Assembly (NCBI GenBank): GCA_002705055.1
Contig: PAHY01000058.1
Location: 1-47,210, forward strand
From: Planctomycetota bacterium
GTDB lineage: Bacteria; Planctomycetota; UBA1135
Direction: 5' to 3'
Length of the DNA stretch: 47,210 nucleotides
Shown: one piece after another, positions 12,691 to 21,176 of the stretch
How positions within the stretch are numbered: position 1 is the stretch's first letter
Layout of the letters: each line of letters starts with the position of its first letter
Notes under the pieces: generated by a model
What the model was told of the DNA's origin: nothing
Database searches by the model: none
What the model saw: the letters and a program-made list of their open reading frames with translations, nothing else
Translations under genes and position numbers: made by a program

Positions 12691-12827
12691 ACCATCAATC
12701 CGGAAGCGCCTCGCGGCGCGTGCGGGAGCCAGGCTCCCCCGGTAGGTCTTGCCACCTTCCCCGACTGCGCGCAGTCAGGGGGTTGGCCGGGCTTCGTTGG
12801 GCCTGTCCCTCCACCCGTCTGTATGGT
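12691..12827 (-). promoter_or_regulatory. SAM-I (S-box) riboswitch
   Basis: On the minus strand the leader of the methionine operon contains the SAM-I core in order: GGTGGAGGGACAGGCCC (from 12815), ACGAAGCCCGGC, CAACC, a P3 hairpin around the palindrome GACTGCGCGCAGTC (about 12780-12759), the J3/4 segment AAGGTGGCAAGACCTACC (12758-12741), and a P4 hairpin GGGAGC-CTG-GCTCCC. A further GCGCC/GGCGC hairpin follows. P1 is tentatively ACCAT (12827-12823) with ATGGT (12695-12691). These segments closely match the S-box consensus. There is no U-tract terminator before the start codon, so control may be translational. Binding of SAM should switch off the YitJ-like, metH and decarboxylase-like genes. 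Confidence 0.88.
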
Positions 12828-12834
12828 TGCCCGC

Positions 12835-12840
12835 AGGATA
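12835..12840 (-). promoter_or_regulatory. Possible -10 element of the methionine operon
   Basis: TATCCT on the minus strand ends seven bases before the proposed P1 stem of the riboswitch, which puts a transcription start at the aptamer's 5' edge. A poor -35 (TTTCGT) lies 17 bases upstream. The position is convincing but the sequence match is weak. Confidence 0.3.
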
Positions 12841-12892
12841 ACGCGCGCTTGCAAGAAACGAAAGCGATCCCGCGAGCTTCCGCCTTGGGTGT

Positions 12893-14005
12893 CTAGCGGG
12901 CGCGCGGGCTGGGCACCCAGGCGATGCCATCCGGGCCGCGGCCCGTCGGCAGCTGCGCCACCACCTTGCGTCGGATCAGATCGACCACGGCGACGCGGTC
13001 GACTGCGGCGTTGGCGACGAAGGCCAGCTTGCCGGAAGCGTGCAGGCTGACCCCGATCGGAATCGGACTTTCGCCCATCTGACCGAGAATCGCGTCGCCC
13101 TCTTCACCGACCTGGAAAGGCATTTCGATCGCACCCAGGAAGGCCGGTTCGACCGCGTCAAACAGGCTGAGCTTGCCCGCGATCGCGCTGGTGACCAGGA
13201 CCAGGCGGCCATCCGGCGAAGCCATCGCACGAATCGGGAAGCCCTCACAGGGCAGCTCGGTGACGAGCTTCAGGGACTCGGCATCGAGCACGGAAACCGT
13301 GCCTTCGCGCCGGTTCGAGACCCACACATGACGCCCGTCCGGCGTCACGCAGACTCCCTCGGCTTCGGCGCCGGTCGGCACCTTGGCCAGCAGCTTGAAA
13401 CCGCCTTCGCCGTCGGGACCAATGACGGAAGTCGAGCCGCTGCCGATGTTGGCGGTGAACACCCGGCCGTTGGGGGCCCAGGCGACCATGTGTGTGGCGT
13501 TGGCCTCGCTGTCGACCTTCGCGACCACCTCGCCGCCCGGGAAGCTGACCCGCCAGGCCTGACGCACGACTTCGGCCGAGACCCAGAGATGCTTGCCGTC
13601 CGGCTCGAAGGCCAGGCCATGAGGACGAATCGGCGCGCCCAGGTCGATGCCGCCCACCAGCTCGAGCGTGGCCAGATCGATCACGCTAAGGCTGCTGCCC
13701 ATTTCCTGTTCGCCGTAGTTGGCCACGACCGCGAAGCGCCCCTCCGGATGCACCGCGACCTCGTGCGGCCCGACCCCCGTCTTGAGCGTGGCGAGCGTCT
13801 CGCCCGTGGCGACGTCGATCACCATGGCGGTGTGCGCGGCCTTGTTGAGCACGATCACCCGGCCCGCGTCTTCCTGGCCCGGGGCGGTGTAGCCGACCGG
13901 CAGCTCCGGCGCTGGAGCGGCGGCTTCCTGCGCGGCAAGAGGAGCAGAGGCGAGCCCGGCCAGGACGGCCAGAGCAACAGGACGGAGGGGCGAGCAGAGA
14001 TGCAT
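12893..14005 (-). CDS. Exported YVTN-type beta-propeller protein
   Basis: The protein has 370 residues, with a signal peptide at ~1-25 ending in APLAAQ. From ~45 onward there are six or seven repeats of the YVTN/surface-layer propeller type: VVANYGEQEM, HLWVSAEVV, RVFTANIGS, HVWVSNRREGTVSVLD, LAFVANAAVDRVAVVDL, each preceded by (P)DGR/GK-like turns. Such propellers are periplasmic or surface proteins, often of unknown ligand. It is the last gene of a minus-strand run (lipase 31 bases upstream) and is followed by the leader of the methionine operon. Confidence 0.85.
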   Translation of the reverse strand: MHLCSPLRPVALAVLAGLASAPLAAQEAAAPAPELPVGYTAPGQEDAGRVIVLNKAAHTAMVIDVATGETLATLKTGVGPHEVAVHPEGRFAVVANYGEQEMGSSLSVIDLATLELVGGIDLGAPIRPHGLAFEPDGKHLWVSAEVVRQAWRVSFPGGEVVAKVDSEANATHMVAWAPNGRVFTANIGSGSTSVIGPDGEGGFKLLAKVPTGAEAEGVCVTPDGRHVWVSNRREGTVSVLDAESLKLVTELPCEGFPIRAMASPDGRLVLVTSAIAGKLSLFDAVEPAFLGAIEMPFQVGEEGDAILGQMGESPIPIGVSLHASGKLAFVANAAVDRVAVVDLIRRKVVAQLPTGRGPDGIAWVPSPRAR

Positions 14006-14036
14006 GACGGAGCTACGGCTCCCCCATGCTAACGAC

Positions 14037-15047
14037 TCAGATTTCCTCGCCGTCCACTCCGAAGTCGCCGGACTCCAGGTAGCGGATCACGGCCTCGACC
14101 ACCTCGGCCTTATCCATCACGAAGGTATGCAGGCCGCGGACGAGCAGGAAGTCCTCCATGCCGGCCAGCTTGGTCTCTTCGACCCGCACGACGCCGTCGT
14201 CTTCGCCCTTCAGCAGCGGATTCCAGCCGCCGCCATCCCCGCGCTGCGCGGCCACCACGGCAAAGCGGCAGCTCGGCGCGGGCACCTTGTCGGCCTCATC
14301 CAGGCTGAGCTGCGGCCCGACCTCGCCGAGCACGAAGCGGAAGGGCAGGAAGTCCTTCAGCGCCTGCGCCAGCGCGGAACCCTGGCTGGGCGGCGCCAGC
14401 ATGACCAGCCGCCCGACCTCCAGCTGCTGCTGCCAGGCGTCGTCGCGCGCGAGCGCGGCGCGCACCACGATGCCGCCGAGGCTGTGGGTCACAAAATCGA
14501 CGCGCTCGATGCCGTCCTCGGCCAGGCGGTCGAGCAGCCCACCCAGCTGCTCCGCGTGCTCCTCCAGCGAACGGCGCGTGCTGGGGTAGCCCATGTCCAG
14601 GACTTCCCAGCCCTGCTCGCTCAAGGCCTTCCGCATCTTGCTCATCGACGAGCGGGAGCGGCCCAGGCCATGCACGAGCACGGCGATGCGCTGCGACTGC
14701 AGCTGCAGCTCGCCGGCGTCCCGCGCCTCCTGCAATGCGGCTTCGCAGGCTTCCAGGCTGCCCCAGGCGCGCCGCACATTGCTGCGATCCAGCAGCCGCG
14801 CGTGCCCCGTCCAGACGTGCTGCTGCACGCGCCAGCCGGCATACCAATGGCGGTCCGCCCAGAGCTGTTTGCCCCCCATCGTGGGGAAGGGAAGGTTGGG
14901 GCGCGTGCCCATCTCAGCCGGCCCGGCCGCATCGGCCGAGGTCGAGGAAGGCCCGGGCTGGCCGGCAGCGTCCGGCTTCTCGAGGTGAAAGACGCACGCC
15001 GCCAGGCTGCATGCAAGCCAGCAAACCGCTGCGCGCCACCACTTCAT
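14037..15047 (-). CDS. Lipoprotein alpha/beta-hydrolase, lipase/PGAP1-like
   Basis: The protein has 336 residues. The signal ends in a lipobox, LACSLAAC, giving lipidated C18. The hydrolase fold starts at IAVLVHGLGRS (oxyanion region, ~121-131). The nucleophile is S189 in THSLGG, and a likely catalytic His is in GLHTFVMD near the C-terminus. Closest in style are PGAP1/lipase-class serine hydrolases that act on esters at membranes; the substrate is unknown. Between lipobox and domain lies a low-complexity A/G/P/S linker. The gene begins 6 bases after the porin stop, so the two are probably co-transcribed. Confidence 0.85.
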   Translation of the reverse strand: MKWWRAAVCWLACSLAACVFHLEKPDAAGQPGPSSTSADAAGPAEMGTRPNLPFPTMGGKQLWADRHWYAGWRVQQHVWTGHARLLDRSNVRRAWGSLEACEAALQEARDAGELQLQSQRIAVLVHGLGRSRSSMSKMRKALSEQGWEVLDMGYPSTRRSLEEHAEQLGGLLDRLAEDGIERVDFVTHSLGGIVVRAALARDDAWQQQLEVGRLVMLAPPSQGSALAQALKDFLPFRFVLGEVGPQLSLDEADKVPAPSCRFAVVAAQRGDGGGWNPLLKGEDDGVVRVEETKLAGMEDFLLVRGLHTFVMDKAEVVEAVIRYLESGDFGVDGEEI

Positions 15048-15053
15048 GAGCCG

Positions 15054-16307
15054 CTAGAAGCGGAAGTGGAAACGGAACAGCAGAGCGTGCACATCGCCGA
15101 CATCATCGCGATCGGCGCGCACGAAGTTGGTCTGAAAACGCAGATACCGGTTGAGGTACCAGTTCCAGGCAACCGCCAGGTTGAGGCCGTCGCCGCCGCT
15201 CACGCCCTCGTCCTCGAGGTCCAGGCGCGAAGCCCGGAAGGCGACCTCGAATGCGCCCATGCCGTCGCCCTGCGGGTCAAAGTCGGCCGCGGGGGTGACC
15301 GTCCACAAGGCGGCCCGTCCCTTCTTGTAGCGGCGCACCTCGCCGGTGATCATCCGACGGGCCTCCGCCACCCAGCCCTTCATACCCGGGTTGACCCCAC
15401 CCGGGCGGTCGAAGCCGGCGTAGGTGTACTCGAACAGGAAGGAGTTCGCGCCCTGGATCCAGGCCGACTCAAAGCCGAACAGGAAGACTTCTTCGGCGGA
15501 GACCGCCCCGGTCGCGATCAGATCCGGGCCGATGGTCGTGCCCGCCCCCCCGTCGTAGGCCACCATGCCGTCATCCGGATTGCGCCAGCTGAAGGAGCCA
15601 CCGACGTGGAGGATTTCCTCTCCCCCGTGACGGTCGATCGGCAGGTAGGTCAGGCGCGTGGTGAGCGCCAGCTCGTTGCCGCCGGTGCCGTCGACGCTGC
15701 TGCCATCGCGGTCGGTCTCGCGGAACAGGCCGAGGTGATAGGAGCCGCGATCCTCATCGAAGCTGGTCCGCCAGGCCACGCCCAGGTTGCGCGACGGGAA
15801 GAGCGCGTTCGCGAGCGGCCGTTCGAGGAAGCTGTGGTTGTGGACCGGCGTCTGGTTGGAGAGCCCGATCGGTTCACGGAAGTGCCCGATCCGCAGGGTG
15901 CCGCCTGCCAGCACCCCGCGCAGGTCGACGTAGGCGTCCCGCACTTCGCCGTCGGCGAGGTCGCCGTTGAAGCGATAGTTCGCCCAGCTGCCGATCTCGC
16001 CCGCGACTCCCAATCGAGCGCGGCGAAGCTCGGCGCCGTTGCTCCAGTCGCCGGTCGCCGATTCCAGTCCTTCCTCGGCGTCGAAGAAGGCCCAGTCCAT
16101 GTCGATCTTGCCCTGCAGTCGCAGGCTGATGCTGCCATCGGCCGAGCGCAGCTCCCAAGGATTGTCGCTGGAGGCCAGCGCAGCCGGCTGCACGGGGCCG
16201 GGGTCTTCCGGCTGCAACTCACGCGCCTCCGCGACGACCTCCGGGCCGGGCGGCGGCGTGACGTCCTGTTGCGGCCAGGCCGCCGCAAGGAGGAGCGAAG
16301 CGAGCAT
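15054..16307 (-). CDS. Outer-membrane porin, phosphate-selective porin O/P family
   Basis: The protein has 417 residues. The sequence is of the OprO/OprP type: LRLQGKIDMDWAFFD near the start, then RRARLGVAGEIG..YRFNGDLADG, DAYVDLRGV, LRIGHFREPIGLSNQT and LGVAWRTSF. Alternating strands run to a C-terminal Phe (FRFHFRF), the usual outer-membrane assembly signal. It marks the organism as diderm. The ATG start gives a signal sequence (MLASLLLAAAWPQQ) with no positive charge. Upstream codons in the same frame would add RLSLF but offer only non-ATG starts. The start lies 8 bases after the cupin stop. Confidence 0.88.
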   Translation of the reverse strand: MLASLLLAAAWPQQDVTPPPGPEVVAEARELQPEDPGPVQPAALASSDNPWELRSADGSISLRLQGKIDMDWAFFDAEEGLESATGDWSNGAELRRARLGVAGEIGSWANYRFNGDLADGEVRDAYVDLRGVLAGGTLRIGHFREPIGLSNQTPVHNHSFLERPLANALFPSRNLGVAWRTSFDEDRGSYHLGLFRETDRDGSSVDGTGGNELALTTRLTYLPIDRHGGEEILHVGGSFSWRNPDDGMVAYDGGAGTTIGPDLIATGAVSAEEVFLFGFESAWIQGANSFLFEYTYAGFDRPGGVNPGMKGWVAEARRMITGEVRRYKKGRAALWTVTPAADFDPQGDGMGAFEVAFRASRLDLEDEGVSGGDGLNLAVAWNWYLNRYLRFQTNFVRADRDDVGDVHALLFRFHFRF

Positions 16308-16315
16308 GAAAAGGC

Positions 16316-16894
16316 TCAGACGTGAGAAATCTGCTCGGCGTCGTGCGGGGTCCGCTCGCCGGTCTCGCAGTCATAGACGTGGAAGCTGCCCATCTCGGCC
16401 CCGTAGAGGTGCAGCGAGACGGTGCGCTTGCCCTGTTCCGGCGATCCCGAACGATGGACCAGATCCGGAGGCGCGGTAAAGCCCACGACGCTGCCCGGAG
16501 ACAGCGTGACCCGGGCGTGGCAACGCAGCCCCGGGCTTGCGTCGCCGCAGGCCGAAGCCGGACAGAAAGACTCTTCGTGCAGCTCGCCTTCGAGTACCCC
16601 GACGATGCCCCAGGCACCGTGATCGTGCACCGGAGTCCATTGCCCCGGGCGCCACACCATGGTGTAGAGCGAGAACGGAGGATCCTGCTGCTCGTGAATC
16701 AGATGGCGGGTGTAGCCGGCATCGCTGCAGTCGAAATCGTCCGGCTCTCCGCCCGCCGCGATCAGATCGCGCAGGATCGGAACCAGCCGCTCGACCGCTT
16801 CTTCGGGAGTGGGTTCGCCTTGGAGGGCCACCCGACAACGTTCCACCATGTCGGGGAGGCCGGGGAGGGACTGGGAGGGAATCGGAGGGGTCAT
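16316..16894 (-). CDS. Cysteine-dioxygenase-like cupin
   Basis: The protein has 192 residues with the type-I cysteine dioxygenase cupin pattern. Metal ligands H90 and H92 are in PVHDHGAWGIVGVLEGEL and the third, H147, is in PPDLVHRSG. Y168 in SLHLYG is a candidate for the active-site tyrosine. Family enzymes oxidise cysteine or other thiols (such as 3-mercaptopropionate) to sulfinic acids with iron and oxygen. The start overlaps the upstream retropepsin-like gene by ATGA and the porin follows closely, so all are probably one transcript. Several extra cysteines lie in a loop at ~111-125, which is less usual. Confidence 0.85.
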   Translation of the reverse strand: MTPPIPSQSLPGLPDMVERCRVALQGEPTPEEAVERLVPILRDLIAAGGEPDDFDCSDAGYTRHLIHEQQDPPFSLYTMVWRPGQWTPVHDHGAWGIVGVLEGELHEESFCPASACGDASPGLRCHARVTLSPGSVVGFTAPPDLVHRSGSPEQGKRTVSLHLYGAEMGSFHVYDCETGERTPHDAEQISHV

Positions 16895-17886
16895 CTCTCG
16901 TCCGGGGATGCTGGCTCTTCCTTCGAGAAAGGAAGAACCCCCAGGATACCAGCCGAGGCCGATTTCGCGTTTGCCACCGGCAGCCCGAAGTGAACCCTGC
17001 CGTTCACCGGATCGATGGTCCAGATCAGGACGTCGAGGGATCGCCGGCCCAGGACCGCGTGCCGATAGCCCTCGAGGAACTGCACCCCGGGCGCCGGGAA
17101 GCGATAGCCCGCAAACTCGAGGTCGAGATCGAGCCGCCCGGTATGGATGGCGCCGCCCGGACCCAGCACCGTGCGCACGCTGCCCGTGCGCTGGGCTTCG
17201 CCGCGCAGCGGGAGGGTCGAACGCAGCCGGTCGGGCAGCGCCAGCGCCCCGTCGAATCCCGAATCGAGCAGCAGCCGCAGGTGCTCGTCGCCGACTCGAA
17301 TCGGACAGAAGGGAACGCCGCCGCTGCGTCGCATCGCGAGCACGCCCGCCTTGCCGACCTCGGGCAGCGGAGCGTCGTCATAGACCCGGAGCTCCTTGGC
17401 CGCGGCATCGAGCTGGAAAGTGCGGCGGCCCAGGAGAGGCAGTCCGAGCACCAGCTGGACCGCCTCGCCGGTGTCGGCGCGCAGGAAGGAGAGGTCCCCG
17501 CGCAGCGCCCGGATCGATTCGGCTTCGAAGGCTCCCCAGCGCAGCTTTGGCAGGGTGGTCCCCCGCTTGTAGCCGCGGCCGCCGCCGCCGTCGCGCGACC
17601 ACAGCCCCCGCTCGAGCGGCAGTTCAAGCTCCTCGCAGAGCGCCTCGTCAATCAGCGCCCGCACCGACAGCCCGGTGTCGTAGGCGGCCAGGACCTCGCG
17701 CTCGCCGATCTGGACCCGCGCCAGCACCCAGCGCGAGTCGGCATGCAGCGGCAGCCGCAGCGCCGCAGCCGGCAGCTTCAGCGCGGCCGCCTCCTGCAGC
17801 GGCTCCGGGCGCAGATCCCCCGGCAGCTCGCAGCGCGCGGGCGCAAACGAGAGGGCGAGCAGCGGCAGGTGGCGGAGCCCGAGCAC
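16891..17886 (-). CDS. Exported twin retropepsin-like aspartyl protease
   Basis: I take the GTG at 17886 as the start because it gives a signal-like N-terminus (VLGLRHLPLLALSFAPARC). The longer frame reaching 18054 runs over the divergent gene and is low-complexity. Two retropepsin-type motifs are present in one chain: AAYDTGLSVRALID in the first half and LLLDSGFDGALALPD in the second. LVLGLPLLGRRTFQLD and HAVLGRRSLDVL are the matching closing strands. Retropepsins normally work as homodimers with one D-T/S-G each; here both halves are covalently joined. Substrate unknown. The stop overlaps the cupin start by ATGA. Confidence 0.75.
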   Translation of the reverse strand: MLGLRHLPLLALSFAPARCELPGDLRPEPLQEAAALKLPAAALRLPLHADSRWVLARVQIGEREVLAAYDTGLSVRALIDEALCEELELPLERGLWSRDGGGGRGYKRGTTLPKLRWGAFEAESIRALRGDLSFLRADTGEAVQLVLGLPLLGRRTFQLDAAAKELRVYDDAPLPEVGKAGVLAMRRSGGVPFCPIRVGDEHLRLLLDSGFDGALALPDRLRSTLPLRGEAQRTGSVRTVLGPGGAIHTGRLDLDLEFAGYRFPAPGVQFLEGYRHAVLGRRSLDVLIWTIDPVNGRVHFGLPVANAKSASAGILGVLPFSKEEPASPDER

Positions 17887-17980
17887 GGACCGAATCCTAC
17901 GCGGCGGCGCCGAAAGCGCAGGGATTGCTGGGCTGGGCGAGGGAAGGACTGGAATTGGTGCTCTCCGCCTCCCAAGTACA

Positions 17981-18556
17981 ATGCTGGGAATGTCGGGGCA
18001 ATCCAACTCCGTACTGGACGACATCGTCGGCGCCTTCGCGAGCGTGGGCCGCACGCTGCTCGCCGTTCTGCTGGCTGCAGTGGGGCTCGTGGTCGGCGTG
18101 TTCCTGCTGGCGATCGGCGCGGCGTTCTGGCTGGTCTTCTGGCTCGGCTACAAGCTGCGGCTCAGCAAGATCCCGCCGCGCGCGCGCTTTCAGCGCCTGC
18201 AGATGTGGCTGGTCGGCAAGTGGGTGCAGCGCAAGCTGCGGAAGGCCGGGATGGCCGGGCCTCCGGGCGCCAACCCCTTCGCCGGGGGCGCCCCCGGCGG
18301 GCCCGACATGAGCCAGTTCTTCCAGGGTCCGATGGCCGAGATGTTCCAGCAGATGCAGCAGGACGCCGAGCGGGTGCGCGGGGAGCGCGCCGCCGGGGTG
18401 CGCCCGGGCGAGTCGCAGCACGGCGATGTCTCGATTGAAGAAGCTCCGGTCGCGGCCTCTGCCGAGGACGAAGACGATGCTCCGGAAGTGGTCGCCGAGG
18501 AAGTCGGCGAATACCAGGGCTCGGTCGAAGAGCTGATTCGTCGGCGCCGCGGCTAG
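17981..18556 (+). CDS. Small membrane protein of unknown function
   Basis: The protein has 191 residues. One or two membrane helices span ~24-55 (LLAVLLAAVGLVVGVFLL, then FWLVFWLGYKL). A basic cytoplasmic stretch follows (RARFQRLQMWLVGKWVQRKLRK), then a G/P/M/Q-rich linker and an acidic tail ending in RRRRG. A second in-frame ATG at 17990 could be the real start. I do not recognise the family. It is divergent from the retropepsin gene, and its stop lies 4 bases from the stop of the convergent transglutaminase-like gene. Confidence 0.7.
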   Translation: MLGMSGQSNSVLDDIVGAFASVGRTLLAVLLAAVGLVVGVFLLAIGAAFWLVFWLGYKLRLSKIPPRARFQRLQMWLVGKWVQRKLRKAGMAGPPGANPFAGGAPGGPDMSQFFQGPMAEMFQQMQQDAERVRGERAAGVRPGESQHGDVSIEEAPVAASAEDEDDAPEVVAEEVGEYQGSVEELIRRRRG

Positions 18557-18560
18557 GCGT

Positions 18561-20168
18561 TTACCACCACAGCAGCTGCGCCAGCCCGGGCGTCCACGGT
18601 CGCGCCTGAACTTCCCAGTCGCCCATCGGCTGGACCAGGATGAGCCGGCGCGGTGGCACTTCCCAGCAGAGCTGGCCGTCCCGCCCGGCGCGGGCGTCCA
18701 GCGGCATCCAGCCTCCGTCCTGCCAGGCGCAGAGGACGTAGCTGTGGTCGGTCTCGACCTGCACCGCTGCGGTCGCAGGCAGCACACCCTCGGCGGGCTG
18801 CTGCGGGGCGATCCGATCCAGCTCGAGCAGCGCGCCCGGGGTCTCGAAGCCGATGCCATCGAGCACGCGCACCCGCCCCTGCGACTGCAGCACGAAAGGC
18901 GGGCCCGCGGGCGTCATGCCTTCTTCGCTGTACCAGGCCGGCAGGTAGGCTACCCCGACCCCGAGGTCCTCGAAGCGCACGTAGCTGCCCTCATCGGAGA
19001 CCTGACCGGCGGCGACCGGCGTCCAGTTCTGGCCGTCAAAGACGCAGGCGAAGGCGAGCACCGAGCGGCGCGTGTGCGGGCGCAGTGCCACCCCGATCGA
19101 CTGCGTCTCGGTGTAGGTGGAGGTCACGTCGCGCATCCGCGCGTCGGCGAGCCAGGCCGGCATCGGCTCGTCGCCCGGCACGCGGGAAGCCCAGGCCTCG
19201 GCTTGCGCCGCGAAGGTCCGCCGATAGACCTTGGCCAGCCGACCTTCAGGTGCGACCGTTGCCTGACCGGGAATCATCAGGCGCGTCCAGGCGAAGTTGC
19301 CGCGCCGCGCCGCCCACGCCGGCGTGTAGTCGAGCACCGCGGGGATGGCGTTGGCGCGCAGAGCCATCAACTCAAGGTGCGCCAGGTCCTCGACCCGGCC
19401 ACGCTTGCTGCTCAGCATCTCGCTGAGCGACTGGTCGGTCAGGTGATAGGAGTAGGCCGGCTCAAGCTGGACCCAGCTCTGCACCGAACGCCGAATCCAG
19501 GCCGCGGCCTCGACGGGATCGCGCGGATGGTCCAAGCGATCCTCCAGCCCGACGAAGGTCTCGAACAGCACGCGGCGCCAGTCGTCCAAGGCCTCGTCGC
19601 CGACGCGGTGCGGCAGGACGGCCTCACAGAAGGTCTCGAAGTCGAGGCCTGCGGTCCACGGCCGCTCGCGCCAGGCGCGCACCGCGAACTCGACCTGTTG
19701 AACCAGCTCCTCCTCGCGCAGGCTGAGCAGATCCCCGTCGAGCCGTACGACGCCCGGCCGCAGTCGCCCGCGCTCCCGCTCCAGTTCCGCCCAGATCGCC
19801 GCGCGCTGCGTTTCGCTCTCGAAGGCCTCGAGCGGGATCTCGACCTGGCGCCCGGCCTCATCGAACCAACCCATCTGGGCGTGGCCATGGCGGTCCAGGT
19901 GGATCAGCAGCCACTCCATCGCGGCGTGCTCGAGCGGGCGCTGCGCGGGGTCGAAATGGTTGAGCGCCGCTTCCAGCTCGAGGCGGTTGGCGCGCGCCGC
20001 GATCAGCACCCGGTCGAGGCCGGTCGGGCGGCTGGCGCTGGCCGGCGTCGCCCGCAGCGTGCCGCGCTCCGGCAGCGGTTCGATGGCGGTCTCCTGTGCG
20101 GGCAGCGCGGCGCCGACGGTGCTCAGCCCGAGCAGCAGCGTCAGCCGGCAGCGTGCAGCGATCGCCAT
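18561..20168 (-). CDS. Exported transglutaminase-like protein with lost catalytic residues
   Basis: The protein has 535 residues with a signal peptide at ~1-25 (LSTVGAALPAQ). The middle matches transglutaminase-core proteins of exported type: KRGRVEDLAHLELMALRANA, IPAVLDYTPAWAARRGNFAW. In active relatives the first motif carries the nucleophilic Cys (G-R-C-E/D) and the second the catalytic His (G-N-H-A-W). Here they are V259 and F292. The C-terminal ~170 residues look like beta-sandwich domains. It is therefore probably a binding rather than an enzymatic protein. It lies 27 bases downstream of the sugar permease in the same direction and could be the last gene of that operon. Confidence 0.72.
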   Translation of the reverse strand: MAIAARCRLTLLLGLSTVGAALPAQETAIEPLPERGTLRATPASASRPTGLDRVLIAARANRLELEAALNHFDPAQRPLEHAAMEWLLIHLDRHGHAQMGWFDEAGRQVEIPLEAFESETQRAAIWAELERERGRLRPGVVRLDGDLLSLREEELVQQVEFAVRAWRERPWTAGLDFETFCEAVLPHRVGDEALDDWRRVLFETFVGLEDRLDHPRDPVEAAAWIRRSVQSWVQLEPAYSYHLTDQSLSEMLSSKRGRVEDLAHLELMALRANAIPAVLDYTPAWAARRGNFAWTRLMIPGQATVAPEGRLAKVYRRTFAAQAEAWASRVPGDEPMPAWLADARMRDVTSTYTETQSIGVALRPHTRRSVLAFACVFDGQNWTPVAAGQVSDEGSYVRFEDLGVGVAYLPAWYSEEGMTPAGPPFVLQSQGRVRVLDGIGFETPGALLELDRIAPQQPAEGVLPATAAVQVETDHSYVLCAWQDGGWMPLDARAGRDGQLCWEVPPRRLILVQPMGDWEVQARPWTPGLAQLLWW

Positions 20169-20195
20169 GCCCGGAGCATAGCGATTTCGTAAGGC

Positions 20196-21176
20196 CTACG
20201 CCTCCATCGTGCGGTGTCGGTAACGATCTACCGCAACCGCCGCGACGATGATCACGCCGATCAGGATCTCCTGGACGTAGTTCGGCACGCCCGTGAGATT
20301 ACAGCCGTTGGCCAGGAAGGCCATCAGCAAGGCGCCCAGGATCGAGCCGGCGATCCGCCCCTCGCCCCCCGCCAGGCTTGCGCCGCCGATCACCACGGCG
20401 GCGATCACGTCCAGTTCCTCGCCGATCGCCGTGGTCGGGTCGCCGACCGTGAGGCGCCCGAAGGTCATGACCCCGGCGAGGCCGCCGAAGATCCCGCACA
20501 GCACGTAGATCCAGATCTTGGTCCGCCCGACGCGCACCCCGCACAGCCGCGCCGTGTCTTCATTCGAGCCGATCGCCAGGGTGTGCGAGCCGAGCACGGT
20601 GTGGCGCAGGACCAGCCCGAGCAGAATCGCCAGCAGCAGCGTGAGCCAGACGGCCTGCGGCAGACCCAGGATGCGGTAGTCCTCGGCCTTGCTCATCAGG
20701 TTCTCGAGCCAGCCCGCCGGTGCATCGATCTTCTGCTCGGAGGCGAGCCACTTCGCGACGCCGCGCGCCACCCCCATCATGCCGAGGGTCGCGATGAAGG
20801 GGATCACCCCCAGCCTGGCGATCACCAAGCCATTGACGAGTCCACAGACCGCGCCGGTGGCCACCCCGGCCATGGCGCAGAGCATCGGGTCGTAGCCCGC
20901 CTTGGCGACCGCAGCCGCGACCACCGAAGCGAGCGCGATCACCGAACCGATCGACAGGTCGATGCCGCCGCTGGCGATGACGAAGGTCATGCCGATCGCG
21001 CCCAGCCCCACGATCACCGTCTGCACCGAGACAGTGCGCAGGTTGCGGGCGCTCAGGAAGGCGTCGGGTTCGAGGAACCAGAACAGACCGAGCACCAGCA
21101 GCAGACCGAGCAGCGGCCCGGCGATCGGGCGGATGGCCGGCCAGAGCGGCAGGGACGAGCGAGTGCTTGCGTTCAT
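20196..21176 (-). CDS. Sugar ABC transporter permease, RbsC-like
   Basis: The protein has 326 residues and is a polytopic membrane protein of the ribose/galactose (CUT2) permease family. Typical segments are TFVIASGGIDLSIGSVIAL, LGVIPFIATLGMMGVARG, GSNEDTARLCGV and GEELDVIAAVVIGGASLAGGEG. The start at 21176 is chosen because it overlaps the ATPase stop as ATGA and gives a normal N-terminus. The frame continues upstream to 21251, but that part is a shadow of the ATPase gene. It is the only permease gene, so the channel is presumably a homodimer as in RbsC. Confidence 0.93.
   Translation of the reverse strand: MNASTRSSLPLWPAIRPIAGPLLGLLLVLGLFWFLEPDAFLSARNLRTVSVQTVIVGLGAIGMTFVIASGGIDLSIGSVIALASVVAAAVAKAGYDPMLCAMAGVATGAVCGLVNGLVIARLGVIPFIATLGMMGVARGVAKWLASEQKIDAPAGWLENLMSKAEDYRILGLPQAVWLTLLLAILLGLVLRHTVLGSHTLAIGSNEDTARLCGVRVGRTKIWIYVLCGIFGGLAGVMTFGRLTVGDPTTAIGEELDVIAAVVIGGASLAGGEGRIAGSILGALLMAFLANGCNLTGVPNYVQEILIGVIIVAAVAVDRYRHRTMEA

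Noticed and set aside
14004..16325. 773-codon plus-strand ORF, and other long ORFs such as 7139-9031 and 9128-11140
   Set aside because: They are complements of clearly recognised genes; high GC leaves the opposite frames free of stops, and their translations are rich in R, G, A, H and Q with no family motif.
17887..18054. N-terminal extension of the retropepsin-like protein
   Set aside because: It overlaps the divergent gene at 17981 and is low-complexity P/R/S sequence; the GTG at 17886 gives a signal peptide.
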